DNA from: Flavobacterium saliperosum
GTDB taxonomy: Bacteria; Bacteroidota; Bacteroidia; Flavobacteriales; Flavobacteriaceae
Direction: 5' to 3'
DNA length: 64,000 nucleotides
NCBI RefSeq assembly: GCF_900100625.1
Contig: NZ_FMTY01000002.1
Location: forward strand, 520,768 to 584,767
The notes under the pieces are model-generated. The model was not told the DNA's origin. It did no database searches and was given only the letters and a program-made list of their open reading frames with translations. Shown here one piece after another: positions 15,619 through 25,333 of this stretch (position 1 is the stretch's first letter; every line of letters begins with the position of its first letter). The position numbers and the translations under genes are program-made.

Positions 15619-18171
15619 ATGAATAAATTTCATGTTCTTCTGTTTATTCTTTTTGGAATACCGGCTTCAGCACAAGTAGTTGAAGTTGAAGGACGATCAG
15701 ACTATCCTGTTGAAGTGGTGGCCGAACCCGATGATGAACGGGCAAGAACCACCATAGGAACATACCGAGAAAAAGGAAAAAGTGGTTTTGTTTCCCCAGG
15801 CAATGTTCGTCAGGAAGCAATATATGAAGACATTCGATGGGCTTCTGGAGGTTTTATCGTTAAAAAGAACAATTTGTATGGTATTGCCAATAAAAAAGGG
15901 GAATTAATAAGCAAAATTGAGTACGATAGTATTGGTTCGGACAGCTATAATAAAGGTGCTGGTTTTGTAATTAAACGGAAAGGAAAATATGGAAAAATGT
16001 CTGAAACAGGCGAGATTTTAATACCTGTCAACTATGGTAAAATCATCGCAGGAAACCTTCATATAACCTTAGTTAAAAACAAGAAGGACGAAACGCAACT
16101 TATTTTCAACACACAAAATAAATTATTCCCAAAAAAAATTGAGTATGTCGCTTTGTATCAAAATTTGGCAATTGTTAAAGCAGGTGGAAAATTCGGGGTG
16201 TTAAAAAATGAAACTATTATCCCGTTTGAGTATGATAGTATTTTTATCCCTAAAAACAATTCGAATTACAATACCTACAACAATAACAAGTCTAAACAAA
16301 AAATAAAAATACCTAACCCCTTACTGCAACCTTCTCAAAATGTTTTGTACTTAACAATCCAAAAAAACAATAAGTTTGGTTTGGTAAATGGCAATGGAAC
16401 TATCATTTATCCAGCTGATAATGATGCCGTAAACAATGCAGATTCCTATGGCTATTACAGCGTAAAGAAAGGTGAACTTTATGGTATTTATTTTTCAAAA
16501 AGCACCGATAAGAAAAAAACCGATATCGAATTTGATCGTGTTTTTACAGATGGTTATGGTGCTATTATGGCGTCAAAAAATAAAAAAGCCGGTATTTTTA
16601 ATCTGCAAGGCGAACAAATCGCTCCTTTTGAGTACGATAACGACTTTATTGCCCAATACAGCAGTATAGGGTATCGGGTTTCTAAAGACAAAAAAAGAGG
16701 AATCCTTGATAAACAGGGTAAAGTAATTGTTCCTCCGATTTATGATGATGTAGACACCTTTTCCTTGGGAAATCGCGATTTTCTTAACGTAAAAAAAGAC
16801 GAAAAACACGGCGTAATAAACTTAAAAGGCGAAATTATCATTCCGGTAGCCTTTGACTGGATAGATGAAGAAAACAATATGTTTAAAGTAATGAAAGCCG
16901 AACCCAACCGCAAATTTGGCTTGTATGACAAAACCGGAAAAACAGTTGTTCCAGTTGAATATCAATGGATTACCAACAGCAATACCCAATTCAGTAAAAT
17001 CACCATATTAAAAATTGCAGAAAACAATTATAATTTTTTAAACCAAAAAAACGAGTTTATTTTCACTGAAAATATAAGTGATTTTGGTTATGTTTTAGAT
17101 GAGCATAAATTAAAGAACCCGTTCGCTTCCGGCAGAGGCGATATGCGTATTTTCATCAAAAGCCAAAACGGAAAATACGGTTTGCTTAACGAAACCAGTC
17201 AGACACTTGTGGCACCGATGGTTTATGATGAGATCTTACAATTTTTCGAAAGCAGGATTCATCTTTACTACAGTGTCAGAAAAGGGAAAAAATTTGGTTT
17301 AATTAATGAAGAAGGTAAAGAAATCATACCTATTAAATATGATGCTTTAAGTGTTGATTTTGCAGATTATGATGCGGAAGACAGAAATGACGAAAAGTAC
17401 CGGATTGTAGTCGCAAAAGGAACTAAAATGGGTACGGTAAATTTGAAAAATGAAACTATACTACCTTTTGAGTACACGCATTTACAACGTATTTCAGGTT
17501 GGCAGGAATTGTATAAAGCCAAAAAGAGAAATAAATATCAAATTATCGATAAAAACGGAAAACCCATTAACCCGAATTTCTTTGATGAAGTAGCCAATTT
17601 CGAATACATCAATTCACATAACGGCAGCAGAATCAGTCAGGCACTTACTTTTTCAAACGGTAAAATGCGGGTTATAGACAGTAATGGAAATTTTATCACT
17701 CCCGAAGTACCCATGCAACCTCACAGTGGCTATACAACTTTTGATGAGTTGAAATTCGCTCTTGTAAAAGCGTTGGATAGTAAAGAGGATATTTTGTTAA
17801 AGGAATTTGCCCGAAAAATTGCCCCATCAGAGCATATTTCATACTATTTGAAACAAAATATTTTTGACAAGAGTAATTTGTACACTAATATTGATTACAT
17901 CAAAGAGAAATATTTTACTGATTTGCAAAAATTCAAACATCAGGAATGGAATGCAGACAAACGATACGGTTACAACGGATACAATCATAAATCCTTAACG
18001 CACGTTAACGATTACACGATATACGATGATGGCATTGTTACCAATAAAAGGACCGAAGACTGGGCTTTTGGCGACACCCGTTTTATGGAAAAACTATTGC
18101 GTAATGCCATAAAAATTAACGGCTATTGGATTAGCACTTATTTTATGAAACGAGGTTTTGACCGGGATTAA
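15619..18171 (+). CDS. Secreted WG-repeat protein
   Basis: The 850-residue protein has a signal peptide (LLFILFGIPASA, cleavage near 18-19). Most of the length is a chain of WG-type repeats of roughly 30-50 residues with the pattern K-YG-(I/L)-x5-G-x-(I/V)-(I/V)-P-x2-YD, for example LYGIANKKGELI, KFGLVNGNGTII and KFGLINEEGKEI. The last 120 residues (after about 730) lack the repeat. WG repeats form a beta-rich, probably ligand-binding scaffold whose function is not established. The gene sits 10 bp after the FAH hydrolase and 36 bp before the isomerase, so it is inside the catabolic operon, which is unexpected for a secreted repeat protein. Confidence 0.82.
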   Translation: MNKFHVLLFILFGIPASAQVVEVEGRSDYPVEVVAEPDDERARTTIGTYREKGKSGFVSPGNVRQEAIYEDIRWASGGFIVKKNNLYGIANKKGELISKIEYDSIGSDSYNKGAGFVIKRKGKYGKMSETGEILIPVNYGKIIAGNLHITLVKNKKDETQLIFNTQNKLFPKKIEYVALYQNLAIVKAGGKFGVLKNETIIPFEYDSIFIPKNNSNYNTYNNNKSKQKIKIPNPLLQPSQNVLYLTIQKNNKFGLVNGNGTIIYPADNDAVNNADSYGYYSVKKGELYGIYFSKSTDKKKTDIEFDRVFTDGYGAIMASKNKKAGIFNLQGEQIAPFEYDNDFIAQYSSIGYRVSKDKKRGILDKQGKVIVPPIYDDVDTFSLGNRDFLNVKKDEKHGVINLKGEIIIPVAFDWIDEENNMFKVMKAEPNRKFGLYDKTGKTVVPVEYQWITNSNTQFSKITILKIAENNYNFLNQKNEFIFTENISDFGYVLDEHKLKNPFASGRGDMRIFIKSQNGKYGLLNETSQTLVAPMVYDEILQFFESRIHLYYSVRKGKKFGLINEEGKEIIPIKYDALSVDFADYDAEDRNDEKYRIVVAKGTKMGTVNLKNETILPFEYTHLQRISGWQELYKAKKRNKYQIIDKNGKPINPNFFDEVANFEYINSHNGSRISQALTFSNGKMRVIDSNGNFITPEVPMQPHSGYTTFDELKFALVKALDSKEDILLKEFARKIAPSEHISYYLKQNIFDKSNLYTNIDYIKEKYFTDLQKFKHQEWNADKRYGYNGYNHKSLTHVNDYTIYDDGIVTNKRTEDWAFGDTRFMEKLLRNAIKINGYWISTYFMKRGFDRD

Positions 18172-18207
18172 ATTAGGTATAAACATAATCAGGAATAAAT
18201 AATCAAC

Positions 18208-18957
18208 ATGAAAAAATACAGAATAGGACAAATAGTTCCCTCTTCCAACGTAACGATGGAAACCGAAATACCGGCACTTTTCCGTTCCAGAGAAACCATT
18301 TTACCCGAGCGTTTCACCTTCCATTCCAGCCGAATGCGAATGAAAAAAGTAACCAAAGAAGAATTGGAAGCCATGGATGCCATGAGTTTGAAATGCGCAC
18401 AGGAATTATCCGATGCCCATGTGGACGTCATGGGGTATGCCTGCTTGGTGGCAATTATGAGTATGGGACGCGGTTATCACTGTGTTTCGGAAGTGAATTT
18501 ACATCAGGAAACCGTTGCCAACGACTTCCCTACTCCGATTGTAACTTCAGCCGGAGCTTTGATTAACGGTTTGAAAGTATTGGGTGCCAAAAAAGTGGCA
18601 GTTATTACACCATACATGCGTCCTCTTACTGATTTGGTAGTGGATTATATTGAACACCAAGGATTTGAAGTGGTGGATTCCATCGCTTTGGAAATTCCGG
18701 ACAATTTGGAAGTGGCGGCACAGGATCCGATGAATTTATTGGAAATCTACAAACGCCTGGATTTAACCGGAGTGGATGTATTGGTAGCTTCAGCTTGTGT
18801 TCAGATGCCTTCTTTGGAAGCGATAGATCTGATTCAGAAAGAAATTGGAATTCCGGTTACTTCAGCTGCGGTTTGTACTACTTACGAAATGATGAAAAAA
18901 TTAGGCATTGAAGCCAAATCTGCTATCGGAGGGGAATTGCTTAGTGGGAAATATTAA
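18208..18957 (+). CDS. Maleate cis-trans isomerase-like protein (Asp/Glu racemase superfamily)
   Basis: The 249-residue protein has the two catalytic cysteines of the maleate isomerase/arylmalonate decarboxylase group: Cys79 (MGYACLVA) and Cys197 (VASACVQMPS), close to Cys76/Cys194 of Nocardia maleate isomerase. The N-terminal VPSSNVTMETEIP is also typical of that enzyme. It would convert maleate, released from maleylpyruvate by the FAH hydrolase, to fumarate and so link the pathway to the citric acid cycle. It is the last gene of the catabolic run. Confidence 0.82.
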   Translation: MKKYRIGQIVPSSNVTMETEIPALFRSRETILPERFTFHSSRMRMKKVTKEELEAMDAMSLKCAQELSDAHVDVMGYACLVAIMSMGRGYHCVSEVNLHQETVANDFPTPIVTSAGALINGLKVLGAKKVAVITPYMRPLTDLVVDYIEHQGFEVVDSIALEIPDNLEVAAQDPMNLLEIYKRLDLTGVDVLVASACVQMPSLEAIDLIQKEIGIPVTSAAVCTTYEMMKKLGIEAKSAIGGELLSGKY

Positions 18958-19045
18958 AAGAATTTAATTATAAAATACTGACTGCCAATATTATAAATCC
19001 TTATCTTTTGAATTAATGTCGTAAATTTAATGAAATTAAAATCTT

Positions 19046-19162
19046 ATGAACAGCTTCTTCAAAACACTAATTGCCGGTTACAGTGCTAAAAAACTTGGCG
19101 GTGGATGTATTGGCATGATTATCGTTTTTTTAATCGTTTATTTCCTTTTAGGTAAACTCTGA
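19046..19162 (+). CDS. Tiny single-pass membrane protein (38 aa)
   Basis: The ORF encodes 38 residues with a basic N-terminus, the motif GYSAKKLGGGCIG and one hydrophobic segment (IGMIIVFLIVYFLLG) ending in GKL. The layout looks selected rather than random, and I recall very similar tiny proteins in other Flavobacterium genomes. It ends 22 bp before a strong hairpin terminator. Function is unknown. Confidence 0.6.
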   Translation: MNSFFKTLIAGYSAKKLGGGCIGMIIVFLIVYFLLGKL

Positions 19163-19184
19163 TTGCAACCTGAAGTTGAAATGA

Positions 19185-19236
19185 CATAGCCCTTAAAGAG
19201 TTCGTTTTGAAATCCTTAAGGGCTATGCCGTTTTTG
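19185..19236 (+). terminator. Rho-independent-like terminator after the 38-aa gene
   Basis: CATAGCCCTTAA (19185-19196) pairs perfectly with TTAAGGGCTATG (19216-19227) around a 19-nt loop, followed by CCGTTTTTG. It lies between convergent genes and could stop transcription from the plus strand. Confidence 0.6.
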
Positions 19237-19258
19237 CATTGAATTAGGGTTTTATCTT

Positions 19259-19525
19259 TTAATGCTGATGTCCTTCGTGGCTCTCCACTTCTGTCAAATC
19301 CATCTCACAAACCGGACATTTCCCCGGCTTATCATAGGTTTTTCCTTTTTCACAATCCATTGGGCAAGCGTATGCCAATTGGTGGGTATCACCCTCTTTG
19401 TGTTCATGAGTCGTTTGCTCTGTTGTGGCTGGTTCCGTGACAGTTTCAGTAGTTTCCTTTTTATTGCAGGATACGGCAGTTACTGTTGCGATGGCGAAAA
19501 CCATCATTACAATTGCTTTTTTCAT
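19259..19525 (-). CDS. Lipoprotein with heavy-metal-binding (HMBD-type) domain
   Basis: I chose the start at 19525 (MKKAIVMMVF), giving 88 residues, because the upstream in-frame ATG would put nine extra polar residues before the signal sequence. The lipobox is TAVSC, so the protein should be lipid-anchored. A Thr/Glu-rich linker follows, then YACPMDCEKGKTYDKPGKCP with CEMDL, the signature of the heavy-metal-binding domain often found with copper or zinc efflux systems, and a His-rich tail (HEGHQH). No efflux genes are next to it. Likely role: periplasmic metal binding. Confidence 0.82.
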   Translation of the reverse strand: MKKAIVMMVFAIATVTAVSCNKKETTETVTEPATTEQTTHEHKEGDTHQLAYACPMDCEKGKTYDKPGKCPVCEMDLTEVESHEGHQH

Positions 19526-19828
19526 TGTTTGTGTTTTTTTATAAATATACAAATAAAAGTAATTTACTAAAGTACCAGATTACCATATCATAAAATATTT
19601 AAGTATATCCGAAAAATCATTGTAATCTTAAAATTTGAGTTTACACACCTTGTTATGCCAATGTAGGTTGCAAAATTATACACTAAAACGGAAAGGTCTT
19701 CTTACTTTTTTTATATATTCGGTGGGTGATATGCCCTTCCCTTTTTTTTCTTGTTAGGTTAAGGTTGGATATCTTAGAGTGTACGAATTGAATACTATTT
19801 CAGAAAAACGACGAACTAATCTCCAGAA
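19526..19828. other. Gene-free stretch of about 300 bp
   Basis: This region between divergent genes is AT-rich and must hold both promoters. I saw no ORF with plausible coding character, no strong hairpin and no recognisable repeat. There is a T-rich run near 19736-19752. Confidence 0.6.
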
Positions 19829-20434
19829 ATGAAAAAAATAATCATTGCTTTTTACTTTTTGCTCTTTTCAAACATTACGCTTGGTCAACATATACTTAAA
19901 TCAGGTGAATATGATAATGGTTTACGATTAGCTTATGACTGTCAATCAAACAAGATTACAGGTTACTATGAAAACTTTACGGGATGGAACGAGGATACAA
20001 AAACTCCAAGATTTTCATGTATTTTCTATATAGAAGGAGACTTTTCCGGGCAAAAAACCACAATCAGAACTTATTTTCCAGAGGATAAAAATGAAGATAC
20101 AATTGAAGGTTATATGGAAGTCGTAAACGAGGAAACCATCAATATCAAATTACCTGAAGATCATGGTGGCTGTTGGAATGTTCAACATTTTGCGGATAAG
20201 CCCGAAGCATTTAAACTCGAAAAAAACTTCAATTGGATTCAAATTAGATATGTGAATACTACTAAGTCCTATTTTCATAAAGAACAATCAAACGATAAGA
20301 AACTCAAATCATACTTAATTAAAGGAGACATAGTCTTTATTGAAAAAATCGAAAATGAATGGGTTTTCTGTAGTTACTTCGGAAAGAAAACAATCAAAGC
20401 TTGGTTAAAAGTTTCAGACCTGAATAAATTGTAA
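19829..20434 (+). CDS. Secreted protein of unknown function, possible SH3-like C-terminus
   Basis: The 201-residue protein has a signal peptide (MKKIIIAFYFLLFSNITLGQ). No family was recognised. The last 70 residues (SYFHKEQSNDKKLKSYLIKG, IVFIEKIENEWVFCSYFGKK, AWLKVSDL) have the strand-loop pattern of bacterial SH3-like domains, with a terminal WLK-DL motif. It stands alone, in the accessory region after the catabolic cluster. Confidence 0.65.
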   Translation: MKKIIIAFYFLLFSNITLGQHILKSGEYDNGLRLAYDCQSNKITGYYENFTGWNEDTKTPRFSCIFYIEGDFSGQKTTIRTYFPEDKNEDTIEGYMEVVNEETINIKLPEDHGGCWNVQHFADKPEAFKLEKNFNWIQIRYVNTTKSYFHKEQSNDKKLKSYLIKGDIVFIEKIENEWVFCSYFGKKTIKAWLKVSDLNKL

Positions 20435-20498
20435 AGCAAAATCAAGCAACACCTTACATGGTTTTGGTTCATCCCTACAAACTAAGAAAAGAGAATAC

Positions 20499-20526
20499 GA
20501 TGCTTTGACAAGCTCAACATGCCTAA
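20499..20526. repeat. Degraded copy of the CTTCGACAAGCTCA-type dispersed repeat
   Basis: GATGCTTTGACAAGCTCAAC followed by ATGCC resembles the reverse orientation of the element at 12291-12316, with several substitutions. It lies in the spacer between the secreted protein gene and a 59-aa membrane gene. Confidence 0.35.
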
Positions 20527-20570
20527 CTACTAATAAAAAACATTGAACATCATTTAAACCGCATATAATT

Positions 20571-20750
20571 ATGAACAGGAAAAAAATTGCTTACATTTTA
20601 ATTTTCATTAGTGTCGTTTTACTAATTTTAAATATTTCGGCATTGAATTTTAAAGCTTCAAACAATGACAAATATTTAGGAATTGCTTCAAATTTGCTGT
20701 TAATTTTAGCAATGGTTTTCACCATTCGTAACAGCAACAAAAAAAAATGA
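20571..20750 (+). CDS. Small two-helix membrane protein (59 aa)
   Basis: The ORF starts with MNRKKIAYIL and encodes 59 residues with two hydrophobic segments (about 6-24 and 36-52), a polar loop (FKASNNDKY) and a basic C-terminus (RNSNKKK). The charge and hydrophobicity pattern is that of a real inner-membrane hairpin with both ends inside. No family was recognised. Confidence 0.6.
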   Translation: MNRKKIAYILIFISVVLLILNISALNFKASNNDKYLGIASNLLLILAMVFTIRNSNKKK

Positions 20751-20990
20751 GCATCCTTGATTGATTTCAGTAAACAACCCTTAAGATGACAGTAATCGCT
20801 AAATGGATAATCCTTTACAAAATCTGCAACTTAAACAGCAAAGTCACTGACTGTCGTTTGCAATAATGTCAGCTGAATAAACCGAAATCAAAAGGCATAC
20901 CCTTACTTGGAATCTTTTTGCTAAATTTAGGCACCATCAACAAATTGCAAAATGAATGCGAACCCAGTGTTAAACACCTAACAATTCCAA

Positions 20991-21416
20991 ATGGCTGAGA
21001 AAAAGACAAAACTGGCAGAAATAAAAACAAAATCTACAACGGTAAGTGTTGAAGATTTTATCAACAATGTTTCAGAAGAACAGAAACGCAAAGACAGCTT
21101 CACACTTTTACAGATAATGAAAGAAGCAACAGGAGAAGAACCGCTGTTATGGGGCAGCTCGATTATCGGGTTTGGCAATAAAAGATACAAAAGTCCAAAT
21201 ACAGGCAGAGAAGTCGATTGGTTTCGGATAGGTTTCTCTCCCCGAAAAGCGAATCTGACGTTATATCTTATCACCAGTTTGAAGGAGCATGCAACAGCTT
21301 TTGAAAAACTCGGTAAGCACAAAATTGTTGGAGGTTGCCTTCACATTAACAAATTCGAGGATATTGACTTGGACGTACTTAAGGAGATTATAAAGAACTC
21401 CTTGAACGGAAAGTAA
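20991..21416 (+). CDS. DUF1801 domain protein
   Basis: The 141-residue protein has the DUF1801 (YdhG-like) layout: an N-terminal helical part (SVEDFINNVSEEQKRKDSFT), the motif PLLWGSSIIGFG with KRYKS, the central strand WFRIGFSPRKANLTLY, and the C-terminal KIVGGCLHI-KFEDIDLDVLKEII. Function is unknown; relatives are small soluble proteins. A second, divergent DUF1801 protein is encoded at 40826-41296. Confidence 0.85.
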   Translation: MAEKKTKLAEIKTKSTTVSVEDFINNVSEEQKRKDSFTLLQIMKEATGEEPLLWGSSIIGFGNKRYKSPNTGREVDWFRIGFSPRKANLTLYLITSLKEHATAFEKLGKHKIVGGCLHINKFEDIDLDVLKEIIKNSLNGK

Positions 21417-21532
21417 GATGACAGAAAACGCAATAAAGCTATACACAACGTAATTGTCTTTATTGCCATAATCCTATTATTTCATAGATTAAACTAACGC
21501 TGAATTCGGTTTAAAATAGGAAGAGAAACGAA

Positions 21533-22117
21533 TTGAAATCACACAGTATGACAATGGGAAACAGAAAAGAGTTGACTCCGGCACAAAGAAAAGAACTGCT
21601 CGAAGCATTACAGAAACGTTTTGAAAAAAATCTGAACCGTCATAAAGGTATTGAATGGAATAAAGTACAGGCAAAACTGGAAGCCGCTCCTGAGAAACTT
21701 TGGTCACTGAATGAGATGGAAAGAACGGGCGGTGAACCGGATGTTATTGATTATGACAAAAAAACAGGGGAATATATCTTCTATGACTGCTCTCCAGAAA
21801 CTCCCAAAGATCGAAGAAGCATTTGCTACGATAACGAAGCATTGGAGGCAAGAAAAACTCACAAACCGGTCGATAGCGCTATGAACATGGCATCCGTCAT
21901 GGGCATCGCACTGCTAACGGAAGAACAATACAGAAGTTTACAACGAATTGGAAATTTTGACACCAAAACCTCAAGCTGGATTCAAACACCCACTGCTATC
22001 CGAAAATTAGGTGGGGCGTTATTTTGTGACCGTCGCTATGATACCGTTTTCGTGTATCACAATGGTGCGGATTCGTACTATGCAGCGAGAGGATTTCGCG
22101 GTATGCTTAAAGTCTAA
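21533..22117 (+). CDS. DUF4256 domain protein
   Basis: The longest ORF is 194 residues; translation may start at Met6 or Met8 (MTMGNRKELT, MGNRKELT), since the first five residues look non-conserved. The sequence WSLNEMERTGGEPDVIDYD, YIFYDCSPETPKDRRSICYD and NMASVMGIALLTEEQYRSLQ matches DUF4256, a conserved soluble family of unknown function. It is in the same direction as the DUF1801 gene but 116 bp away. Confidence 0.85.
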   Translation: MKSHSMTMGNRKELTPAQRKELLEALQKRFEKNLNRHKGIEWNKVQAKLEAAPEKLWSLNEMERTGGEPDVIDYDKKTGEYIFYDCSPETPKDRRSICYDNEALEARKTHKPVDSAMNMASVMGIALLTEEQYRSLQRIGNFDTKTSSWIQTPTAIRKLGGALFCDRRYDTVFVYHNGADSYYAARGFRGMLKV

Positions 22118-22358
22118 GCATTTATTAATTGCTGATAATAAATTACTTTGAAACGCAACTCCTGCCTCGTAAAGTCTTGATAATTTGTGAAGTGTGTTTA
22201 GTAAAATACAATAAGAAGATTATATCATCCTCTTACTTATTGTCGGGATTATATTGCTTTACCATTTATTATTGAATATCTCATCCTAAACTTTAGGATT
22301 CATTGATTAGCTGAAACTTTTAATATATTTACGGTCTAAGAAAAACTAGCAAAGCATA

Positions 22359-23003
22359 ATGACAAAACTTTACATCGCAGCACTTCTTTTTTCCTTTTCA
22401 ACGGTTTTTAGTCAGAAATTACATTTTGATGTGCTGGCGAAATATTCGATTTCTTATAAAAACACTGTTTTAGAAATGAGTGCTTACGCTATTTCTTCTA
22501 ACGACAATTATATGATGAGAGTTCTAAATCTACCAGATGGACAACAGGTAGCCGATGTTTATGATTTAAAATCCTTGAAAAAATATTCATACAAGATTAC
22601 AGAATTACAATCTGAAAATGACAAGATAATTCATGAATTTCGATATACCGATTCAAAATCTTTTATTCTTCCACCGCAAGATCGTCGTTATTTTGATTTT
22701 GAAAGTGTTTCCACAACCGGTGATACGGAAATCGTAAAAATGATTTTTTATAAAAACAGTTCAAAGACAAAGGTCAGAAATAATTATGAATTAAAGATTA
22801 TGAAATCAGAAGTGAATTTCTTTCCTCTATTCCGCTTTATGTGTCTGGATGGATATTCTTTTTTAACTCAGTTAAATTACCCTAAAGCTGGGCTTGTAAC
22901 GAGTGGTATCTCGAAAAGCGGCGATGCAAAATTTACTCTTAAAACTTTTGAGGAAGCCAATTTAGAAGTCACGTTACCAAATAATGTCAATCTTATAAAA
23001 TAA
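22359..23003 (+). CDS. Secreted protein of unknown function
   Basis: The 214-residue protein has a signal peptide (LYIAALLFSFSTVFSQ) and a predominantly beta-strand body without cysteine-rich or enzymatic motifs that I can recognise. Its layout recalls small periplasmic or outer-membrane-associated beta proteins in Bacteroidota. A strong shared terminator follows. Confidence 0.65.
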   Translation: MTKLYIAALLFSFSTVFSQKLHFDVLAKYSISYKNTVLEMSAYAISSNDNYMMRVLNLPDGQQVADVYDLKSLKKYSYKITELQSENDKIIHEFRYTDSKSFILPPQDRRYFDFESVSTTGDTEIVKMIFYKNSSKTKVRNNYELKIMKSEVNFFPLFRFMCLDGYSFLTQLNYPKAGLVTSGISKSGDAKFTLKTFEEANLEVTLPNNVNLIK

Positions 23004-23088
23004 CCCCAACAGAACATATTGCAACAACATAACCCATTCTCTAGGTCCTGGTTGCGAAACTTATTCAGGTTATTCCGTTTTTCATAAC

Positions 23089-23122
23089 AAAAAAGCCGTA
23101 ACTCACATTACGGCTTTTTTTT
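23089..23122. terminator. Bidirectional terminator
   Basis: AAAAGCCGTAA and TTACGGCTTTT form a perfect stem with a six-base loop, flanked by A and T runs on both sides. It serves the plus-strand secreted protein gene and the convergent E1 gene. Confidence 0.85.
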
Positions 23123-23137
23123 ATTCAATCTAAAATC

Positions 23138-25114
23138 TTAGTATTTCAACAATTCCAGTAATTCCGTTTCGAAACGTTGTTTCGGCAAATATTGGTCTTC
23201 CAACGATTTCATAAACGGAATAGCACTTTCCAAACTTCCTACTCGGCGGACCGGAGCGTCAAGATATTCGAAACAGTTTTCCATAATCATCGCCGAAATA
23301 TCGCTGGCAACACCTCCAAATAAGGTATCTTCCTGAAGAATAATCACTTTACTAGTTTTCTTAACCGAAGTATAAATTGCTTCCCAATCCAAAGGCTGTA
23401 ACGAACGTAAGTCAATCAGATCGGCTTTAATTTCAGAATGTTTACCTAAGGTTTCCAAAGCCCAGTGTACCCCTGCTCCGAAAGAAATTACCGTTACATC
23501 ATCTCCTTCTTTAATCATTGCGGCTTTTCCTAACGGAATCGTGTAATACTCTTTAGGAACATCTTGGTAAACACTACGGTATAATTGTTTGTGTTCGAAG
23601 AACATTACCGGATTCGGATCGTTAATCGCTGTAGCCAATAATCCTTTTGCATCGTAAGGGAATGCCGGATAAACCACTTTTAATCCCGGAGTTTTGGTAA
23701 ACCAGGCTTCGTTCGTTTGTGAATGGAACGGTCCTGCCTGAGTACCGCCACCGCAAGGCATACGCACTACCACATCGGCGTTTTCCTGCCAACGGTAGTG
23801 TTGTTTTGCCAATAAGTTTACAATCGGGTTGAATCCAGTCGATACGAAATCCGCAAACTGCATTTCTACTACTGCTTTGTGTCCGTTAATAGACAATCCG
23901 TTCGCAGCCGAAACAATGGCACTTTCGCAGATAGGTGTATTACGAACACGTTCTTTTCCGAACTGCTCCACGAAACCATCGGTAATTTTAAAAGCACCTC
24001 CGTATTCGGCAATATCCTGACCCATGATCACCAAATTTTCGTGGCGCTCCATCGACTGGCGTAAACCATTCGAAATCGCATCAATCACACGGATATTTTC
24101 CACTTCATCGGAATGATTGAACACCTCATGTTCCCACGGGCGGTATACGTCATTCAATTCTTCATCCAAATCGGCAACAATTTCCGGTTCTTCCTGAACT
24201 TTCGCCCAATCGGTATCGATTTCTTTCTTTATTTCTGCACGGAAAGCTTCATCCTGTTCATCGGATAAAACCGCCGTGGCTTTTAAATAGTTTCTGTAAT
24301 TCTCCACAGGGTCTTTAATAGCCCACATGTCCATCAATTCCTGAGGGACGTATTTTGTACCACTCGCTTCTTCGTGTCCACGCATACGGAACGTTTTAAA
24401 CTCTAACAACACCGGACGCGGATTGTCAACCATGGAAGCTTTTAATTCTGAAATCAGATTTACCACTTCAAGGATATTATTTCCGTCTACAATATGGCTT
24501 TCCATTCCGTAACCAACTCCTTTATCGGCCAGGTTTTCACAACGGTATTGCTCGTTGGTTGGTGTTGATAATCCGTAACCGTTATTTTCGATTACAAATA
24601 ACACCGGTAAATCCCAAACCGAAGCGATATTCAAAGCCTCATGGAAATCGCCTTCGGAAGTGGCGCCTTCGCCTGTAAATACTGCGGTTACTTTTCCGTT
24701 TTTCTTTAGTCTGTTTGCTAAGGCAATACCATCAGCAACACCTAACTGTGGCCCCAAGTGCGATATCATTCCGATAATCTTATATTCCTGAGTACCAAAA
24801 TGGAACGAACGGTCACGACCTTTTGTAAAGCCATTACGTTTTCCCTGCCATTGCGAAAACAATCGGTGCAAAGGAATGTCTCTTGTAGTGAACACACCCA
24901 AATTACGGTGCATCGGTAAAATATATTCGTCTTTATCCAAAACCGAGGTGATTCCCACGGAAATCGCTTCCTGCCCGATTCCGGAGAACCATTTGGAAAC
25001 TTTTCCCTGACGGATAAGGATTAACATTTTTTCTTCAATTAATCTGGGTTTGATTAATTTTTTATATAAATCTAATAGCTGCTCGTTGCTTAAATTCTTT
25101 CTGTCGAAATTCAT
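23138..25114 (-). CDS. Fused alpha/beta E1 component of 2-oxoacid (branched-chain type) dehydrogenase
   Basis: The 658-residue protein joins an E1 alpha part (residues 1 to about 320) to an E1 beta part (from about 335). The alpha part has the thiamine-diphosphate motif from [16 protein letters not shown] to NNGYGL and the segment [13 protein letters not shown]. The beta part has [30 protein letters not shown] and [15 protein letters not shown]. Separate genes encode these in most bacteria; the fused form is common in Flavobacteriia. It decarboxylates branched-chain 2-oxoacids or pyruvate and passes the acyl group to an E2, which is not encoded here. Confidence 0.92.
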   Translation of the reverse strand: MNFDRKNLSNEQLLDLYKKLIKPRLIEEKMLILIRQGKVSKWFSGIGQEAISVGITSVLDKDEYILPMHRNLGVFTTRDIPLHRLFSQWQGKRNGFTKGRDRSFHFGTQEYKIIGMISHLGPQLGVADGIALANRLKKNGKVTAVFTGEGATSEGDFHEALNIASVWDLPVLFVIENNGYGLSTPTNEQYRCENLADKGVGYGMESHIVDGNNILEVVNLISELKASMVDNPRPVLLEFKTFRMRGHEEASGTKYVPQELMDMWAIKDPVENYRNYLKATAVLSDEQDEAFRAEIKKEIDTDWAKVQEEPEIVADLDEELNDVYRPWEHEVFNHSDEVENIRVIDAISNGLRQSMERHENLVIMGQDIAEYGGAFKITDGFVEQFGKERVRNTPICESAIVSAANGLSINGHKAVVEMQFADFVSTGFNPIVNLLAKQHYRWQENADVVVRMPCGGGTQAGPFHSQTNEAWFTKTPGLKVVYPAFPYDAKGLLATAINDPNPVMFFEHKQLYRSVYQDVPKEYYTIPLGKAAMIKEGDDVTVISFGAGVHWALETLGKHSEIKADLIDLRSLQPLDWEAIYTSVKKTSKVIILQEDTLFGGVASDISAMIMENCFEYLDAPVRRVGSLESAIPFMKSLEDQYLPKQRFETELLELLKY

Positions 25115-25275
25115 TATATAGTGCTTTTAAAACGCTCCCAAAAGTATAAAAAATAACACTTTTGACCTAAATTGTTCGGTTTTTTATTTCCGTTAAAATT
25201 GCGTTAGGTAAGTGTCAGACTTATAAACTTTTAAATTGTTGACAACTTTATTATTTCAATCCGAAAATTATTCTC

Positions 25276-25283
25276 TACATTTG
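25276..25283 (+). promoter_or_regulatory. Candidate Bacteroidota -7 element (TACATTTG)
   Basis: TACATTTG matches the TANNTTTG -7 consensus of Bacteroidota sigma factors and lies 50 bp upstream of the oxygenase start codon. A TTG-rich -33 partner is not at the canonical distance, so the assignment is tentative. Confidence 0.4.
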
Positions 25284-25333
25284 TTTTTATAATGGTTTTA
25301 TACCGAAAAAGTTATTAACAAAAACTAAGTACA

